The translations under genes were made by a program, and so were the position numbers. Below are positions 32,635 through 43,536 of a stretch of 64,000 nt of DNA, in pieces. This stretch comes from Eurosta solidaginis (taxonomy: Eukaryota; Arthropoda; Insecta; Diptera; Tephritidae). The notes below the pieces were generated by a model. It saw only the letters and a list, made by a program, of their open reading frames with translations. It did no database searches and was not told the DNA's origin. Where the stretch lies: positions 262,760,392 through 262,824,391 of the forward strand of contig NC_090323.1 in assembly GCF_040869045.1 (NCBI RefSeq), in the 5' to 3' direction. The number at the start of each line of letters is the position of its first letter. Position 1 is the first letter of the stretch.

Positions 32635-32947
32635 AAGATTGCGGGTTCGAATCGAGCTCAAGGCCTAACAATAATTATTTTATCATTATTATTGTTATGA
32701 TAAATTTTAAATTCTTAATTGAAAAAATTATTAAATTAGAATAGAAGAAAGAAAAAAATTAGACAACTGCCAAAGCTCGTTGTATAGATGTTTTTCGGGA
32801 ACTGCTAAATTCTAATTTAATAATTCTTTCAATTAAGAAAAAATTTATCATAACAATAATAATGATAAAATAATCATTGTTAGGCCTTGAGCTCGATTCG
32901 AACCCGCGATCTTACAAATCAGTAGGCCGATATAACAACAAAAATGG
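32635..32947 (-). mobile_element. foldback (inverted-dimer) SINE with 13-bp TSD
   Basis: Flanked by ATAAGAAATGTTT at 32622-32634 and 32948-32960. It consists of two arms in inverted orientation (32636-32742 and 32809-32913, only a few differences) around a 66-bp spacer. Each arm holds GCGGGTTCGAATCGAGCTC, a good tRNA B-box. The minus-strand 5' side has extra tRNA-like sequence (ATCGGCCTACTGATTTG, then an A-box-like segment) missing from the other arm. The TSD size says it was inserted by LINE machinery, in the 3' UTR of the CR1-like LINE. Confidence 0.8.
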
Positions 32948-32960
32948 ATAAGAAATGTTT

Positions 32961-33025
32961 GTGAATCTAGTCTTTAAGATTATTGTAAATCATAGACCGA
33001 ATAAATAAATATGAAATATGAAATA
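32961..33025 (+). mobile_element. CR1/jockey-group LINE 3' end
   Basis: GTCTTTAAGATTATTGTAAA followed by AATAAATAAATATGAAATATG repeats. This is the 3' end of the LINE that starts at 28870, with an imperfect tandem tail. Confidence 0.6.
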
Positions 33026-33149
33026 TGGAAAGCATGATTTTTAGTTTTTTTTTTAACTATATTTATTTGCAGCGATGTAAATTAAAAATCTATATTCCTA
33101 TAGATGCCGTCTTAAGTTCATTAAATTTAAGGAATATATTAAAGATGAA

Positions 33150-33435
33150 CAGAGGTTGGGATTCAAGGGTTTGCCAGCGCAATATATAGCTTCTCCAACC
33201 CAATTGTCAACTTCACCTACTCGCGGCGAATCCTGTTTCATTAACAGACGGGGCTCTGGCGACCCCAGGCCTCAAGGTTTAATGTGGTCATGTAAATCGT
33301 TCCCCAGATGGTCGGGCTAGTACCTTAATGGTGCTTTGTTACCGGAGCGTACCGGATCTATATCCGGCAAAGGACTATCAACATCGATAACACTTCCCAG
33401 GGCCTTCGGGAGTGTCTTTATCGTTAATACAGCAA
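33150..33435 (+). repeat. dispersed repeat (copy 3), longest copy
   Basis: Joins the blocks found separately at 14345-14480 and 15075-15300: GGGATTCAAGGGTTTGCC, CCAATTGTCAACTTCACC, GGTTTAATGTGGTCATG, GGATCTATATCCGGCAAAGG and GTGTCTTTATCGTTAATAC, ending in an AACA-rich tail. Non-coding and SINE-sized. Confidence 0.55.
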
Positions 33436-34029
33436 CAATAACATGAACAGACATTTAATTCGGTAGCAAATTAACATCCCAACAACCCACTTAGCTTCAA
33501 CCAGTGTTGTTGCTCTAAATTTAGTGCACTGCCCGAACTATGGTTTTGTGGTAGGAGAATACAATAGAACTAATTAGCAGTTTCATAAAACAGATAGAAC
33601 TAACTAAGTAAACTCTTTGTACGTTTCTCTATCTTTTCCTTGAAAACACAGTTATTGTACACATATCACATGATCGTTCTCAAATTAATATATCAATTCA
33701 GTTGTGCAAATACTTACAGTGATAGAAAAAATAATAGGGACATTTTGCTGCAAAATACTAAATCAATGATATCAGCAGTTGTTGTTATTTTTTTTAGGTG
33801 TACTACTTATGCAGGTGTATAATTGTGTGGATTTGATTTTGCACGGTCTGTGCAGCCATATTTATGTGTTTTTGCAGAGATTTTTATGGTCATAAATTGT
33901 TTTTTTTTTTTTTTTTTTTTTTTTTTGTAATAAACTAAGGTTTGTGAAATATTCAAAGACGAGTATAATTTTCTGCAGAGGTGAGTTTAATTTTCTTCAC
34001 AAATACTAATCGAAATTTTTTTTTTCAAA
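33436..34029. other. unassigned; contains Tc1-like end at 33715-33741 and poly-T
   Basis: TACAGTGATAG followed by AAAAAATAATAGGGA at 33715-33741 is almost the same as the terminal repeat of the Tc1-like element at 55830-56167 (one mismatch in the shared 18-mer). No other end was found. A poly-T run lies at 33900-33926. Nothing else was recognised. Confidence 0.45.
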
Positions 34030-35799
34030 CAAATAAGGAGGCAAGTTCGGGTATAAGAACATTACATACTCAGCGTACTCAGAGCTTAGCTGCGTTGGTT
34101 TCGTAGATGGTTTATAAGTGGTTTTTAATTCCATATCATATACGTTTGGGAAATATCGACCAAATTTTAGACCAAGGGTGACGTTTTATGTAACGATTTT
34201 CCTTCATCCTTTTTCAAATAAGGAAAAACCAACATATAGGAAAATGAACCTAGGGTAACCCTGGAATGTGTTTGTATGACATGGGTATCAAATGAAAGGT
34301 ATAAAGGAGTATTTTAAAAGGGAGTGGGCCTTAGTTCTATAGGTGGACGCCTTTTCGAGATATCGCCATAAAGGTGGACCAGGGGTGACTCTATAATGTG
34401 TTTGTACGATATGGGTATCAAATTAAAGGTAACAATGAGGGTTTTAAAAGGGAGTGGCTCTTAGTTGTATATGTGAAGCCGTTTTCGAGTTATCAAACAA
34501 AATGTGGATCAGGGTGACCCAGAACATCATCTGTCGGGTACCGCTTATTTATATATTTCATACCAAGAACAGTGTTCCTGCCATGATTCCAAGGGCTTTT
34601 GATTTCCCCCTGCAGAACTTTTTCATTGCCTTCTACTTAATATGGTAGGTGTCACACCCATTTTACAATGTTTTTTCCAAAGTTATATTTTGCGTCAGAA
34701 AACCAATCCAATAACTATGTTTCATCCCTTTTTTCGTATTTGGTATAGAACTATGGCATTTTTTTTTTTTTTCATTTTTTGAAATTTTCGATATCGAAAA
34801 AGTGTACGTGGTCATAGTCGGATTTCGCCCTTTTTTAATACCAAGATAAAGTGAGTTCAGATAAGTTCGTGAACTAAGCTTAGTAAAGATATACCGATTT
34901 TTGCTCAAGTTATCGTGTTAGCGGTTAAGAGGAAGGACAGACGGCCGACTGTGTATGACAACTGGGCGTGGCTTCAACCAATTTCGCCCATTCTCTCACA
35001 AAACAGTTATCGGCATAGACGCTATGCCCTTACCAAATTTCATAAGGATTGGTAAATGTTTGTTCGACTTAGGGTATTAAAAGTATTCTAGACAAATTAA
35101 ATGAAAAGGGCGGAGCCACGCCCATTTTGAAATTTTCTTTTATTTTTGTATTTTGTTGCACCTTATCATTACTGGAATTGAATGTTGACATAATTTACTT
35201 ATATACTGTAAAGATATTAAATTTTTTGTTAAATTTTGACTTAAAAAAATTTTTTTTTAAAGTGGGCTGTTCGTCACCCGATTTTGCTAAATTTCATTTA
35301 GCACATTTATTGTTATATAGGAGTAACAAATTTCATCATGATGTCTTCAACGACTGCCAAATTACAGCTTGCAAAACTTTTAAATTGCCTTCTTTTAAAA
35401 GTGGGCGGTACCACGCCCATTGTTCAAAATTTTACACATTTTCTATTCTGCGTCATAAGGTCAACCCACCTACCAAGTTTCATCGCTTTATCCGTCTTCG
35501 GTAATGAATTATCGGACTTTTTCCGTTTTTCGAAATTTTCGATATCGAAAAAGTGGGCGTGGTTATAGTCCGATTTCGTTCATTAAATGGCGATCTGAGA
35601 TGAGTGCCCAGGAACTCACATACCAAATTTCATTAAGATATCTCAAAATTTACTCAAGTTATCGTGTTTACGCACGGACGGCCCAGATCATTTTGATATA
35701 TGGAAGTCTATATCTATCTCGATTAGTTTATGCCGTTACGGATTACCGTTATGCGAACAAAATTAATATACTCTGTGAGCTCTGCTCAGATGAGTATAA
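34030..35799 (-). mobile_element. DINE-like family A copy
   Basis: A worn hairpin end (AAGTTCGGGTATAAGAACAT at 34043) and the 5' end CAGATGAGTATAA at 35799. Two tandem units at 34250-34500 and the standard interior. The GTCY tract is reduced (ACGCACGGACGG). The sequence after its 5' end is BEL gag, the same junction as in blocks A and B, so this DINE copy and the BEL piece were duplicated together. Confidence 0.75.
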
Positions 35800-35819
35800 A
35801 AATTGGATTGTAAAATAAA

Positions 35820-36613
35820 AATCTATCTCTCCCCGCTGGTGGACCCGACTCAAGTCGTCACACTTTTATTTTCTAATGTAATGGAATGGAGGATTTTTAC
35901 TCTAAATGGTCAGCAAACCTGATAAGTGACCAAACAGAATTACTCCTTAAGGTAGAAACCCAACAGCTCTAGTAGATTCCTATTAAACGGTTCCCTTTCC
36001 CCATTCCACAAGGCGTGTACACCTTCGATAGAGCAAAAATATCACAAATGCTCTGAAATTTATGAAAGTTGCATGTTGCAAATTATCGATGCCATGCAGC
36101 TGTAGAGACCCCCTTCTAATACACCTCGACACCGAAATATTCCACGGTAGTTATGAAGACTGGCCAGCATTTAAAAATATGTTTACGGTGATCTATGGTT
36201 GTAATCCCCGATTAACCCAAGCCGAAAAACTTTAACACCTGCGACAAAAGACAAGAGGTCAGGCAGGCCAACTTATGATACTAATGGTTGACATCTTCCA
36301 GCTATCATGTGACGCCGTCAGAGCTCGGTACGAAAACCTATGATTATTGATGAATAACCAGATGGAGATCCTCTTTAGTCTTCAGCAAATATACCCTGAA
36401 AATGGTGAGCCGATTCAAATGCAGCAAACCACTGAAATAACCAAAATAAAAAGATTTTACTATTTGGTGAGTGCTATCTGAAGCAAATTGAATAATTGAT
36501 TCCCTATTTATTTCTTTTTAACATCGAAAAACATTTAGACTAAGCATTGAACATGCGAAATTGAGCGACTACCATGCAATATCAAAAATTTTTAAAATGC
36601 TTGCCAAAGATAT
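35820..36613 (+). pseudogene. BEL/Pao gag fragment (copy 3)
   Basis: It begins with a leader (TCTCCCCGCTGGTGGACCC), and an ATG at 35887 opens a Gag-like start (MEDFYSK in this copy). It continues in several frames with a segment like IEIFHGSYEDWPAFK then MFTVIYGCNPRLTQAEK and ALRARYEN, the conserved Gag block of BEL/Pao elements. Stops and frameshifts are frequent. It ends at GCCAAAGATATAT, where copies A and B also stop being BEL. Confidence 0.7.
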
Positions 36614-36821
36614 ATGGGGAAATCCGCCAAACTTTGGCTTTTTTGGAGAAAAAAATTATTTTTGAAACATGGTATCGCGCAAATATCTTTTTGTTGAGAA
36701 CATTGAGGGGTAAATTGGAGCTATAGTGCATCGCTGTTACTCGTCTTACATAATGCCTCACAAAGATATAGTCAAAAGATCGAGCAAAATATATATAAAT
36801 TGAGGTGGCAATGTTAAATAT

Positions 36822-37290
36822 ACATTTATTTCAACACTTCTGTACCGATTATATCGAAATTTTAACAAAATATGGAGATATATGCAGCTGTTAGCTGTGT
36901 AAAATTTTTTTGATACACGAGATCCGGTTTTGTAGATATCGTTAAAAATATACAACCGAATAACCGCCAAATATTTTTTACTGCAAAGTTTGCAACACAT
37001 TTATTTTAACACCTTTCTACCGATTCTTTTGAAAATTTAAAAACATATAGATATGTGAACGAAGTATGTTTAGGTAAACAAGTTTTAATACCCGAGATCC
37101 GGTTTTGGGGATATTGATAATAATATAAACCCGGAAAACCTTATATTTTTTTACTTATTTAAACACTTCTTAACCGATTGTGCTGAAATTTTATCAGGAT
37201 GTACATACCTATATGGGGTATATTTAGGTAAATTTTTGTTGATACCCGAAACCCGGTTTTAGAGATATCGGCAAAAATATTTCATACCCG
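36822..37290. repeat. decayed tandem repeat, ~155-175-bp period, three units
   Basis: CCGAGATCCGGTTTTG or a variant occurs near 36915, 37089 and 37243, each preceded by an AACACTT..ACCGATT segment near 36835, 37010 and 37168. It resembles the central repeats of DINE-like elements but matches neither family A nor B. Confidence 0.6.
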
Positions 37291-37429
37291 TTTGTTAATT
37301 TTTTCTCTACACCACAGTAGTATACCCTCAATTGTCTCATATTGGAATATTCACGCAAGGAAAGTTATTGATGTTTGTACATGGGGCAAATATACGAAAT
37401 TTTCGCCAAAAATTGGCAATCGTCAAAAA

Positions 37430-38745
37430 GTGCAGAAAATTCTGCTTTGGTTGATCACCATAAATGAAATCCTAGGAAAACTTAACGCAGGGGGGTTAAG
37501 ATCGTGGCGTATGCCGACGACGTGGCGATCTTGGTCTCTGGTCCTTTCCCCTCCGTAATGAGCGAAATCATGGAAAGGGCCTTGGCTAAACTCAGCAGGT
37601 AGGCACAGGGATGTGGCCTTAGGTTAAATCCCGACAAGATGTGCCTGCTTCTTTTTACGAGGAAGTACAAGCCACCTGCGCTTAGACTACCATTCTTAAA
37701 CGGCCAGCAACTAAACCTGTCATCGAGTACCAAGTATCTGGGACTAACAATTGACTGCAAGTTGAATTGGAAAGTATGCATCGAAGAGCGGGTACGGAAG
37801 GCCTACATCGCTTTCTATGCCTGCAAATCAATGTTTGGTAAGAAATGGGGACTCAAGCCAAGCATGGTACTTTGGATATACGAGGCGATGGTGCGACCGG
37901 TGCTTTCCTATGGTCCATAGTCTGGTGGGAAGCTCTAAGTAAGAGCTACAATCTCACCAGCCTGCAAAAAGTCCAGCGCACTGCGTGCGTTGGTGCCATA
38001 GGGACCGGACGCACTTGCCCCATAGCTGCTTTAGACCCCATTTTGCACCTGCTTCCGATCGACTTTCATATACTTTGTACATCGTCACAAACCGCACTGA
38101 GACTCAGGGAGTCTGGGTGTTGGAAGGATACTAAGCAAGGGCATGGTAGTATCCTAAATAAACTTCCGGATGGTACATGTAGTCCCGAGACAGATTACTA
38201 CCCTCGCAAACTGAAGTTTGAATACGGTTGTAATACCGCCATTCCAAGCAGGAACGAGTGGAAGAGAAACCCGGGGATAAGGTTCGACGACATCCAAATC
38301 TACACTGACGGCTCCAAGATGGAATCGGGAGTGGGGGCCGGAGTCTTCTCTGAGTCCCTAGATTTGTCTGCATCATTCAGACTCCCATCGCACTGCAGCG
38401 TGTTTCAAGCAGAAATCCTCGCGATTTGGCAAGCCTGCAAATCACTGGAGGGCTTGAATGTAGCTGGTTAAAGTTTGCATTCTGTCGGGTAGCCAAGCAG
38501 CAATAAAAGTGCTTTCCTCACCACACATTAACACAAAATTAGTGTGGGCTTGCAAGCGACTCATATCCCAGTTATCCACCAATCTAGAGAACTATGCGTT
38601 ATCTGAGTCCCGGGTCATGTGTAAATGTCCGGCTCTAGCTAGAGCCCGGCTAAGGTTCCTTGGAACCACGTTTCTAAAAGACCTCAGAGGGTTATCTGTG
38701 ATAGCAATCCCAAATATTCTTAATTCTATCAACAACTCTGGCTGA
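37430..38745 (+). pseudogene. RT-RNase H LINE fragment (I/LOA-like)
   Basis: RT end: LLWLITINEILGKL, then after a frameshift VAYADDVAILVSGP (motif C), STKYLGLTIDCKLNWKVCIEE and KKWGLKPSMVLWIYEAM. A later frame gives RNase H with IQIYTDGSKMESGVGAGVFS (first catalytic Asp in TDGS), SVFQAEILAIWQAC and ILSGSQAAI (LSDSQ expected, so the third Asp is Gly). The C-terminus is CPALARARLRFLGTTFL with a stop at 38743. The combination of RT with RNase H suggests I/LOA-type LINEs. Stops and shifts make it dead; the 5' half is missing. Confidence 0.75.
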
Positions 38746-38822
38746 TTGTAATACATTGACCGTAACATTCCGTAGGTTTTAAGACGATTTACATGGCATC
38801 AAACCGGTTTTAAATAGATACT

Positions 38823-39504
38823 TGGGGTATTCCATCCCACTTCGACCAATTTTGAACCCGACCCCTTTAGAATTGGCTGAAAGTTTTTCTCTTTTTGTAG
38901 CTTACGAAAGACGTTTTTCAGAATTTTTTCAAATTTTTTCATCCAACTCAAAAACACCGTTTTTGTTTTCAAAATGCTATAACTTTTTCAAAAATTGACC
39001 GTTTGGGATCTTTTTTTTTTTAAATTTGTTTTTAAATGTACTTTTCGGAAAAAATACAAAAAATTTTTTAAAGTTATAACGAGTCATTTTAAAGCGAGTC
39101 ATTTTAATCGTAGATTACCATAATATATAAAGAAAAGAATACTTAAAAATCATTTTCTTACATTTTTTTTATATAGATAAAATGGCGAAATTCGAAAAAT
39201 CTCGAAAAACTGAAAAATTAAAAAAAAAAACTTTAAAAATTTTTTTGTATTTTTTCCGAAAAGTACATTTAAAAACAAATTAAAAAAAAAAAAGATCCCA
39301 AACGGTCAATTTTTGAAAAAGTTGTAGGATTTTGAAAACAAAAATGGTGTTTTTTTTTAAATTCATAACTTTTTTTGAGTTGGATGAAAAAATTTGAAAA
39401 AATTCTGAAAAACGTCTTTCGTAAGCTAGAAAAAGAAGAAAAACTGTCAGCCAATTCTAAAGGGGTCGGGTTCAAAATTGGTCGAAATGGGATGGAATAC
39501 CCCA
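38823..39504. mobile_element. 682-bp foldback element
   Basis: Starts TGGGGTATTCCATCCCACTT and ends with its inverse. The inverted similarity continues for about 265 bp per arm (38823-39087 and 39228-39504) with indels in A/T runs and a spacer of about 140 bp. Arms include GACCCCTTTAGAATTGGCTG and CGTCTTTCGTAAGCT. ATAC flanks both sides one base out, a possible 4-bp TSD. No coding capacity. The superfamily is not assignable from the termini. Confidence 0.8.
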
Positions 39505-39524
39505 TATACACCTTGTTGAATTGA

Positions 39525-41840
39525 ACGTTGGATCTAATTTTTATTAGTGATAACATGACTTTTTCACTCTCCGAATGTCTTGATCCTCTCTCTTGCCCTG
39601 GCTTACATCATGTTCCACTAGTTTTGGAATTAGAATTTTATGAGTTTAAAAAAATTCGATTAGATATGAACTCAGGAAACTATAATTTTAGAAACTGTGA
39701 TTTTGATGCTATCAACGCCAAATTAAGCATAATTGATTGGGATAGTATATTCTCTGGTGTTGGTGTCAGTGAGTGCTTTGATATTTTCAAAGGTAAAGTC
39801 ATCCAAATGTATAGTAGTTTGATCCATCGAATGCGGAAAAATTGCCATAAAATTCCTTGCTATACGAAGGAGTTAGAAAACTTAAGAATTTACCAAAAAA
39901 TTTTTTTAAAAAGTACAAATTGTCTAACTCGCCTGCTTTTAAGCAAAAATATGTATATTATTGAAAGCAATTTAAATCCCTAAGAAATCGGCTTCATAAG
40001 ATATATGTTGAAAAATTTGAATGCGACATTAAGTCGAATTCGAAATCTTTCTGGCGCTACGTTAGAGCTAAAAAGTCATGCTCTAGCATCCCATCTCATG
40101 TTTTTTATAATGAAACCTCTGCATACTCTCTTACTGATGCCGTCAATCTTTTTGCAGATTTCTTCAGCTCAAACTTTGTGCCCGATACTGTTTTGCCTGA
40201 TGTGGTTGAGCATACTGATGTTAATACTCAAATAAATTTTGGTGAACTTTCCATATCACTTGATGATGTTATTCGGGGAATTTCGGTGTTAAAGTCCTCA
40301 AAACAATCTGTTGTGGATGGACTGTGTTCATTTTTGCTAAAAAATACTGTTGCAATTGCTTATCCGATTTTATTAATTTTCAATAAATCTCTAAAGCGGA
40401 GAGATTTTATTAATGCCTGGAAAGTAACTTCCATTACTCCTATTTTCAAGAGTGGCAATAAGAGCAATATTGCCAACTACCGCCCAATATAAAAACTTTC
40501 CACAATATCGAAACTTTTCGAGATTATAATTAAGGAAAAGATATCATTTGCGGTAAAAAGTATTATTTCACCCAACCAGCATGGTTTTATGACCGGTAGG
40601 TCGAATGTGACTAATCTTGCTGTTTTTACTGAATATTGTCTCTCTGTCTTTAATAATAGAGCACAAGTAGATACCATCTACACTGATTTTTCTAAGGCTT
40701 TCGATAAAGTTAGCCATAACTTACTACTTTTAAACTTGCTGATCTGGGATTTCACTCCAATATTCTATTATGCGTGAAGTCTTTCCTGGCGGATCGGAGT
40801 TGTGCTGTTGTGGTCGATGGTGTCAGTTCTCGTTCTTTTATCGCGACCTCTGGTGTTCCTCAAGGAAGTTTCCTAGGACCTCTCCTATTCGTAATTTTTA
40901 TTAATGACATACGTCATTGCTTCATTTACTCGAATTTTTTGTTATATGCAGATGATTTGAAAATTTTTACATCAGTCACAAATCAGGCAGATTCCCTACG
41001 GCTGCAGTCAGATTTTGACAGAGTAATAGATTGGTGTAGTAGGAATTGCTTACATTTAAATATTAAATATTAATCTCATTTTCAAAATCCCGTAATGGTA
41101 TTAACACCTCGTATCACATCGGTGTTTCTGTTTTGAAAACTGTTGATGAAATATCAGATCTTGGAGTTGTCTTCGATGCTAAATTTCTCTTTCAGAGTCA
41201 ACTTAACTGTGTTATTGCTAAGTCATATTCAATACTTGTGTTCATTCGCCGCTTTAGCTCTGAATTCCATGATCCATATACGCTAAAGCTACTATATACA
41301 TCGCTTGTACGGTCTAAACTGGAATATGCTTCCTTCGTTTGGAGACCATACCACGCTTGTCATATACAGCGACTTGAAATGATCCAGAAAAAATGTTTGC
41401 GTTTTGGGCTCCGGTCATTAAGTTTTCAGGATCCTTCACCATCTTACTAATCTAGATGTCTACTTATAAGACTGAAGCCCCTGGATAGTAGAAGATCTAT
41501 TCTAGCGCTGATATTTATTTATGATTTGATAGGGGGCACGATGGACTCACCGTTTCTTTTGGACCGTTTTCGCTTCAATATACCATATAGGACACTTCGA
41601 AATCATGATATTTTTTCATTGGATAGAGCCAGAACGACATAATTCGCTAATTCGCCTATTGCTAGGGCATTGAAGGAACTCAATCTTCTTACTAATGTCA
41701 GGGAAATTGATTTTTCAGTAAATAAATCAAACTTTAAACTTATACTAAATGATTTGATATAGTAGATAATATTTAAGCTAATAATTTGTAAATAGTCTGT
41801 AAGGATATTTTAATTTGTCTTAGATTTACTTTCAAATAAA
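39525..41840 (+). pseudogene. CR1/jockey-group LINE (endonuclease end to 3' tail)
   Basis: From 39528: LIFISDNMTFSLSEC and HHVPLVLELEFYEF (endonuclease end), SKSFWRYVRAKKS, then RT: ANYRPI, NQHGFMTGRSNVTNLA, IYTDFSKAFDKVSH (motif A), ATSGVPQGSFLGPLLF (motif B), LLYADDLKIF (motif C), then KLLYTSLVRSKLEYASFVW. Stops at 39981, 40490, 40777, 41071 and 41448 and frame changes between blocks. Catalytic residues are still present in the pieces. It ends in an ATAAATAAATT-type tail at about 41840. It is closest to the LINEs at 22798-27718 and 28870-33025. Confidence 0.82.
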
Positions 41841-41844
41841 TAAA

Positions 41845-42535
41845 TTACCAACACGTACATTCGATTTTATATAAAAGATTAACCTATTCGAAAGGCCGCC
41901 TAAATAATGAATTTCAAACAAGTCCCACCATCGTGTCTCACTTTCCGCTATCCAACATTAGGCTAAATTTCAAGCAAATCGCTCCATAAATATTATGTTT
42001 TCAAATAGGTCGGCCACTGGTTAACTTCCTTTGTGCCGGCCCCCAGGCAGCCAGGGGCTATTTCTGGCTGGGTTTGAAAAGAGCCTTATCGATACCGGGC
42101 CGCCTCACTAATTAATATTGGCCTTACGACAGCAAGAGGTGTTTTTTTACATTTCTTACACTATACCGAGGAGTCCGCCTTTTCGGGCAGGTGGTCGTAC
42201 GACCATGATGAACTCAAAAACTACTAAATGAGTAACGATGACAAGGAAAAGGCAATCCGAGGGAGGAAAAAATCGCTACCAGTGATGATGCGGAAGAGGA
42301 TAATAGCATGCATTCATTAGTAGTAGTAGTAGTAGTAGTAGTAGTAGAAGTGGCATTATATATTTATTTTTTTCCAAAAAATGAGATACAGAGTATGACG
42401 TGTGCTTTTGCGGACATCGAAACACTTAAATAAATAAATTAAAGAAGATACTATAGACAATAACAGAGTATTATGTGTGTCGCACCACGTGTTAAATAAA
42501 ATACTAACGAGCTACGAAAATTCATATATACATCG
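41845..42535 (+). repeat. repeat block shared with duplications A and B
   Basis: ATTACCAACACGTACATTCG, AGGTCGGCCACTGG, GGAGTCCGCCTTTTCGG and CGTGTTAAATAAAATA all recur at 46709-47440 and 53030-53760. A (TAG)n run at 42318-42346 corresponds to a shorter one there. It probably belongs to an LTR element (part of BEL), but no frame supports that. Confidence 0.65.
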
Positions 42536-42734
42536 CTCATTTACTTCAATAGTGTCATAACTCAAAAGTTTGAGTTAATAACATATAAACGTACCCAAAA
42601 TCATGATCTATGTTGTATAAAAGTCTGTGATAAGTTAAAAATTTACAAGGTGCTATAAAAATGAAAATATGCCTTTATATGCGCAACATATGGCAGTTAA
42701 AATCTTTGAATGGCTCGCCTGGAAAATTGTGTTT

Positions 42735-43536
42735 TTATACCTTTCATGAACATGAAATGGTATATTAACTTTGGTCCGATGTTTGTAACGTTGAGAAATA
42801 TAGAAGATAAACTCACCATTAAGTATACCGAATTGATCAGGCCGACGAACTGAGTTGATATAGCCATGTCCGTCTATCCGTCCGTCCGTCTGTCCGTCCG
42901 TTTGTCTGTTTGAACGCAAACTAGTCCCTCAAATTTTGAGATATCTTAATGAAATTTGGCACAAGGATGTATTTTTGTATTATATTAGACATTTGTCGGA
43001 TCCGGTAGGATCGGACCACTATAACATATATTTCCCATACAACCGATCGTTCAGATAAAACGATTTTGGTCATTCCTGCCGCAATTTAGAAAGTATAAAC
43101 GTGAAACTGGGTGATATATATTCCAATATATCACAGAAGATATCCTGAAAAAATCAGATCGGAGCTATATATAGTTATATCCCATACAACCGATCGTTCA
43201 GATAGAAATATTTTTGGCCATTTCTCCCTTAATTTAGGAAGTATAAACGTGAAACTCGGTGATATATATTTTAATATATCATAGACGATTTTCTGAAAAA
43301 ATAACTTTGATCGGAGATATAGTATATATCCCATACAACTGATCGTTCAGATAGTAATATTTTTCGCAATTTCTCCCTTAATTTCCCAATATAAAAACGT
43401 TAAAGTTGGTGATATTTATTCTAATATATTATAGAAGATTTCCTGTAAAAATCATTTCGATCGGAGCTATATATAATATATATCCCATACAACCGATCGG
43501 TCAGATAAGGGGGTCTTTTGGCTTTTTTATTTTATA
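42735..43536 (+). mobile_element. DINE-like family B, 5' part with tandem array
   Basis: Starts ATACCTTTCATGAACATGAAA, with a GTCCGTCCGTCCGTCTGTCC tract at 42880-42900. It then has about four tandem units of 145-152 bp marked by CCATACAACCGATCGTTCAG (43036, 43181, 43332, 43484). It stops where the Helitron begins, so the hairpin end is lost. The plan is the same as family A with unrelated body sequence. Confidence 0.7.
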
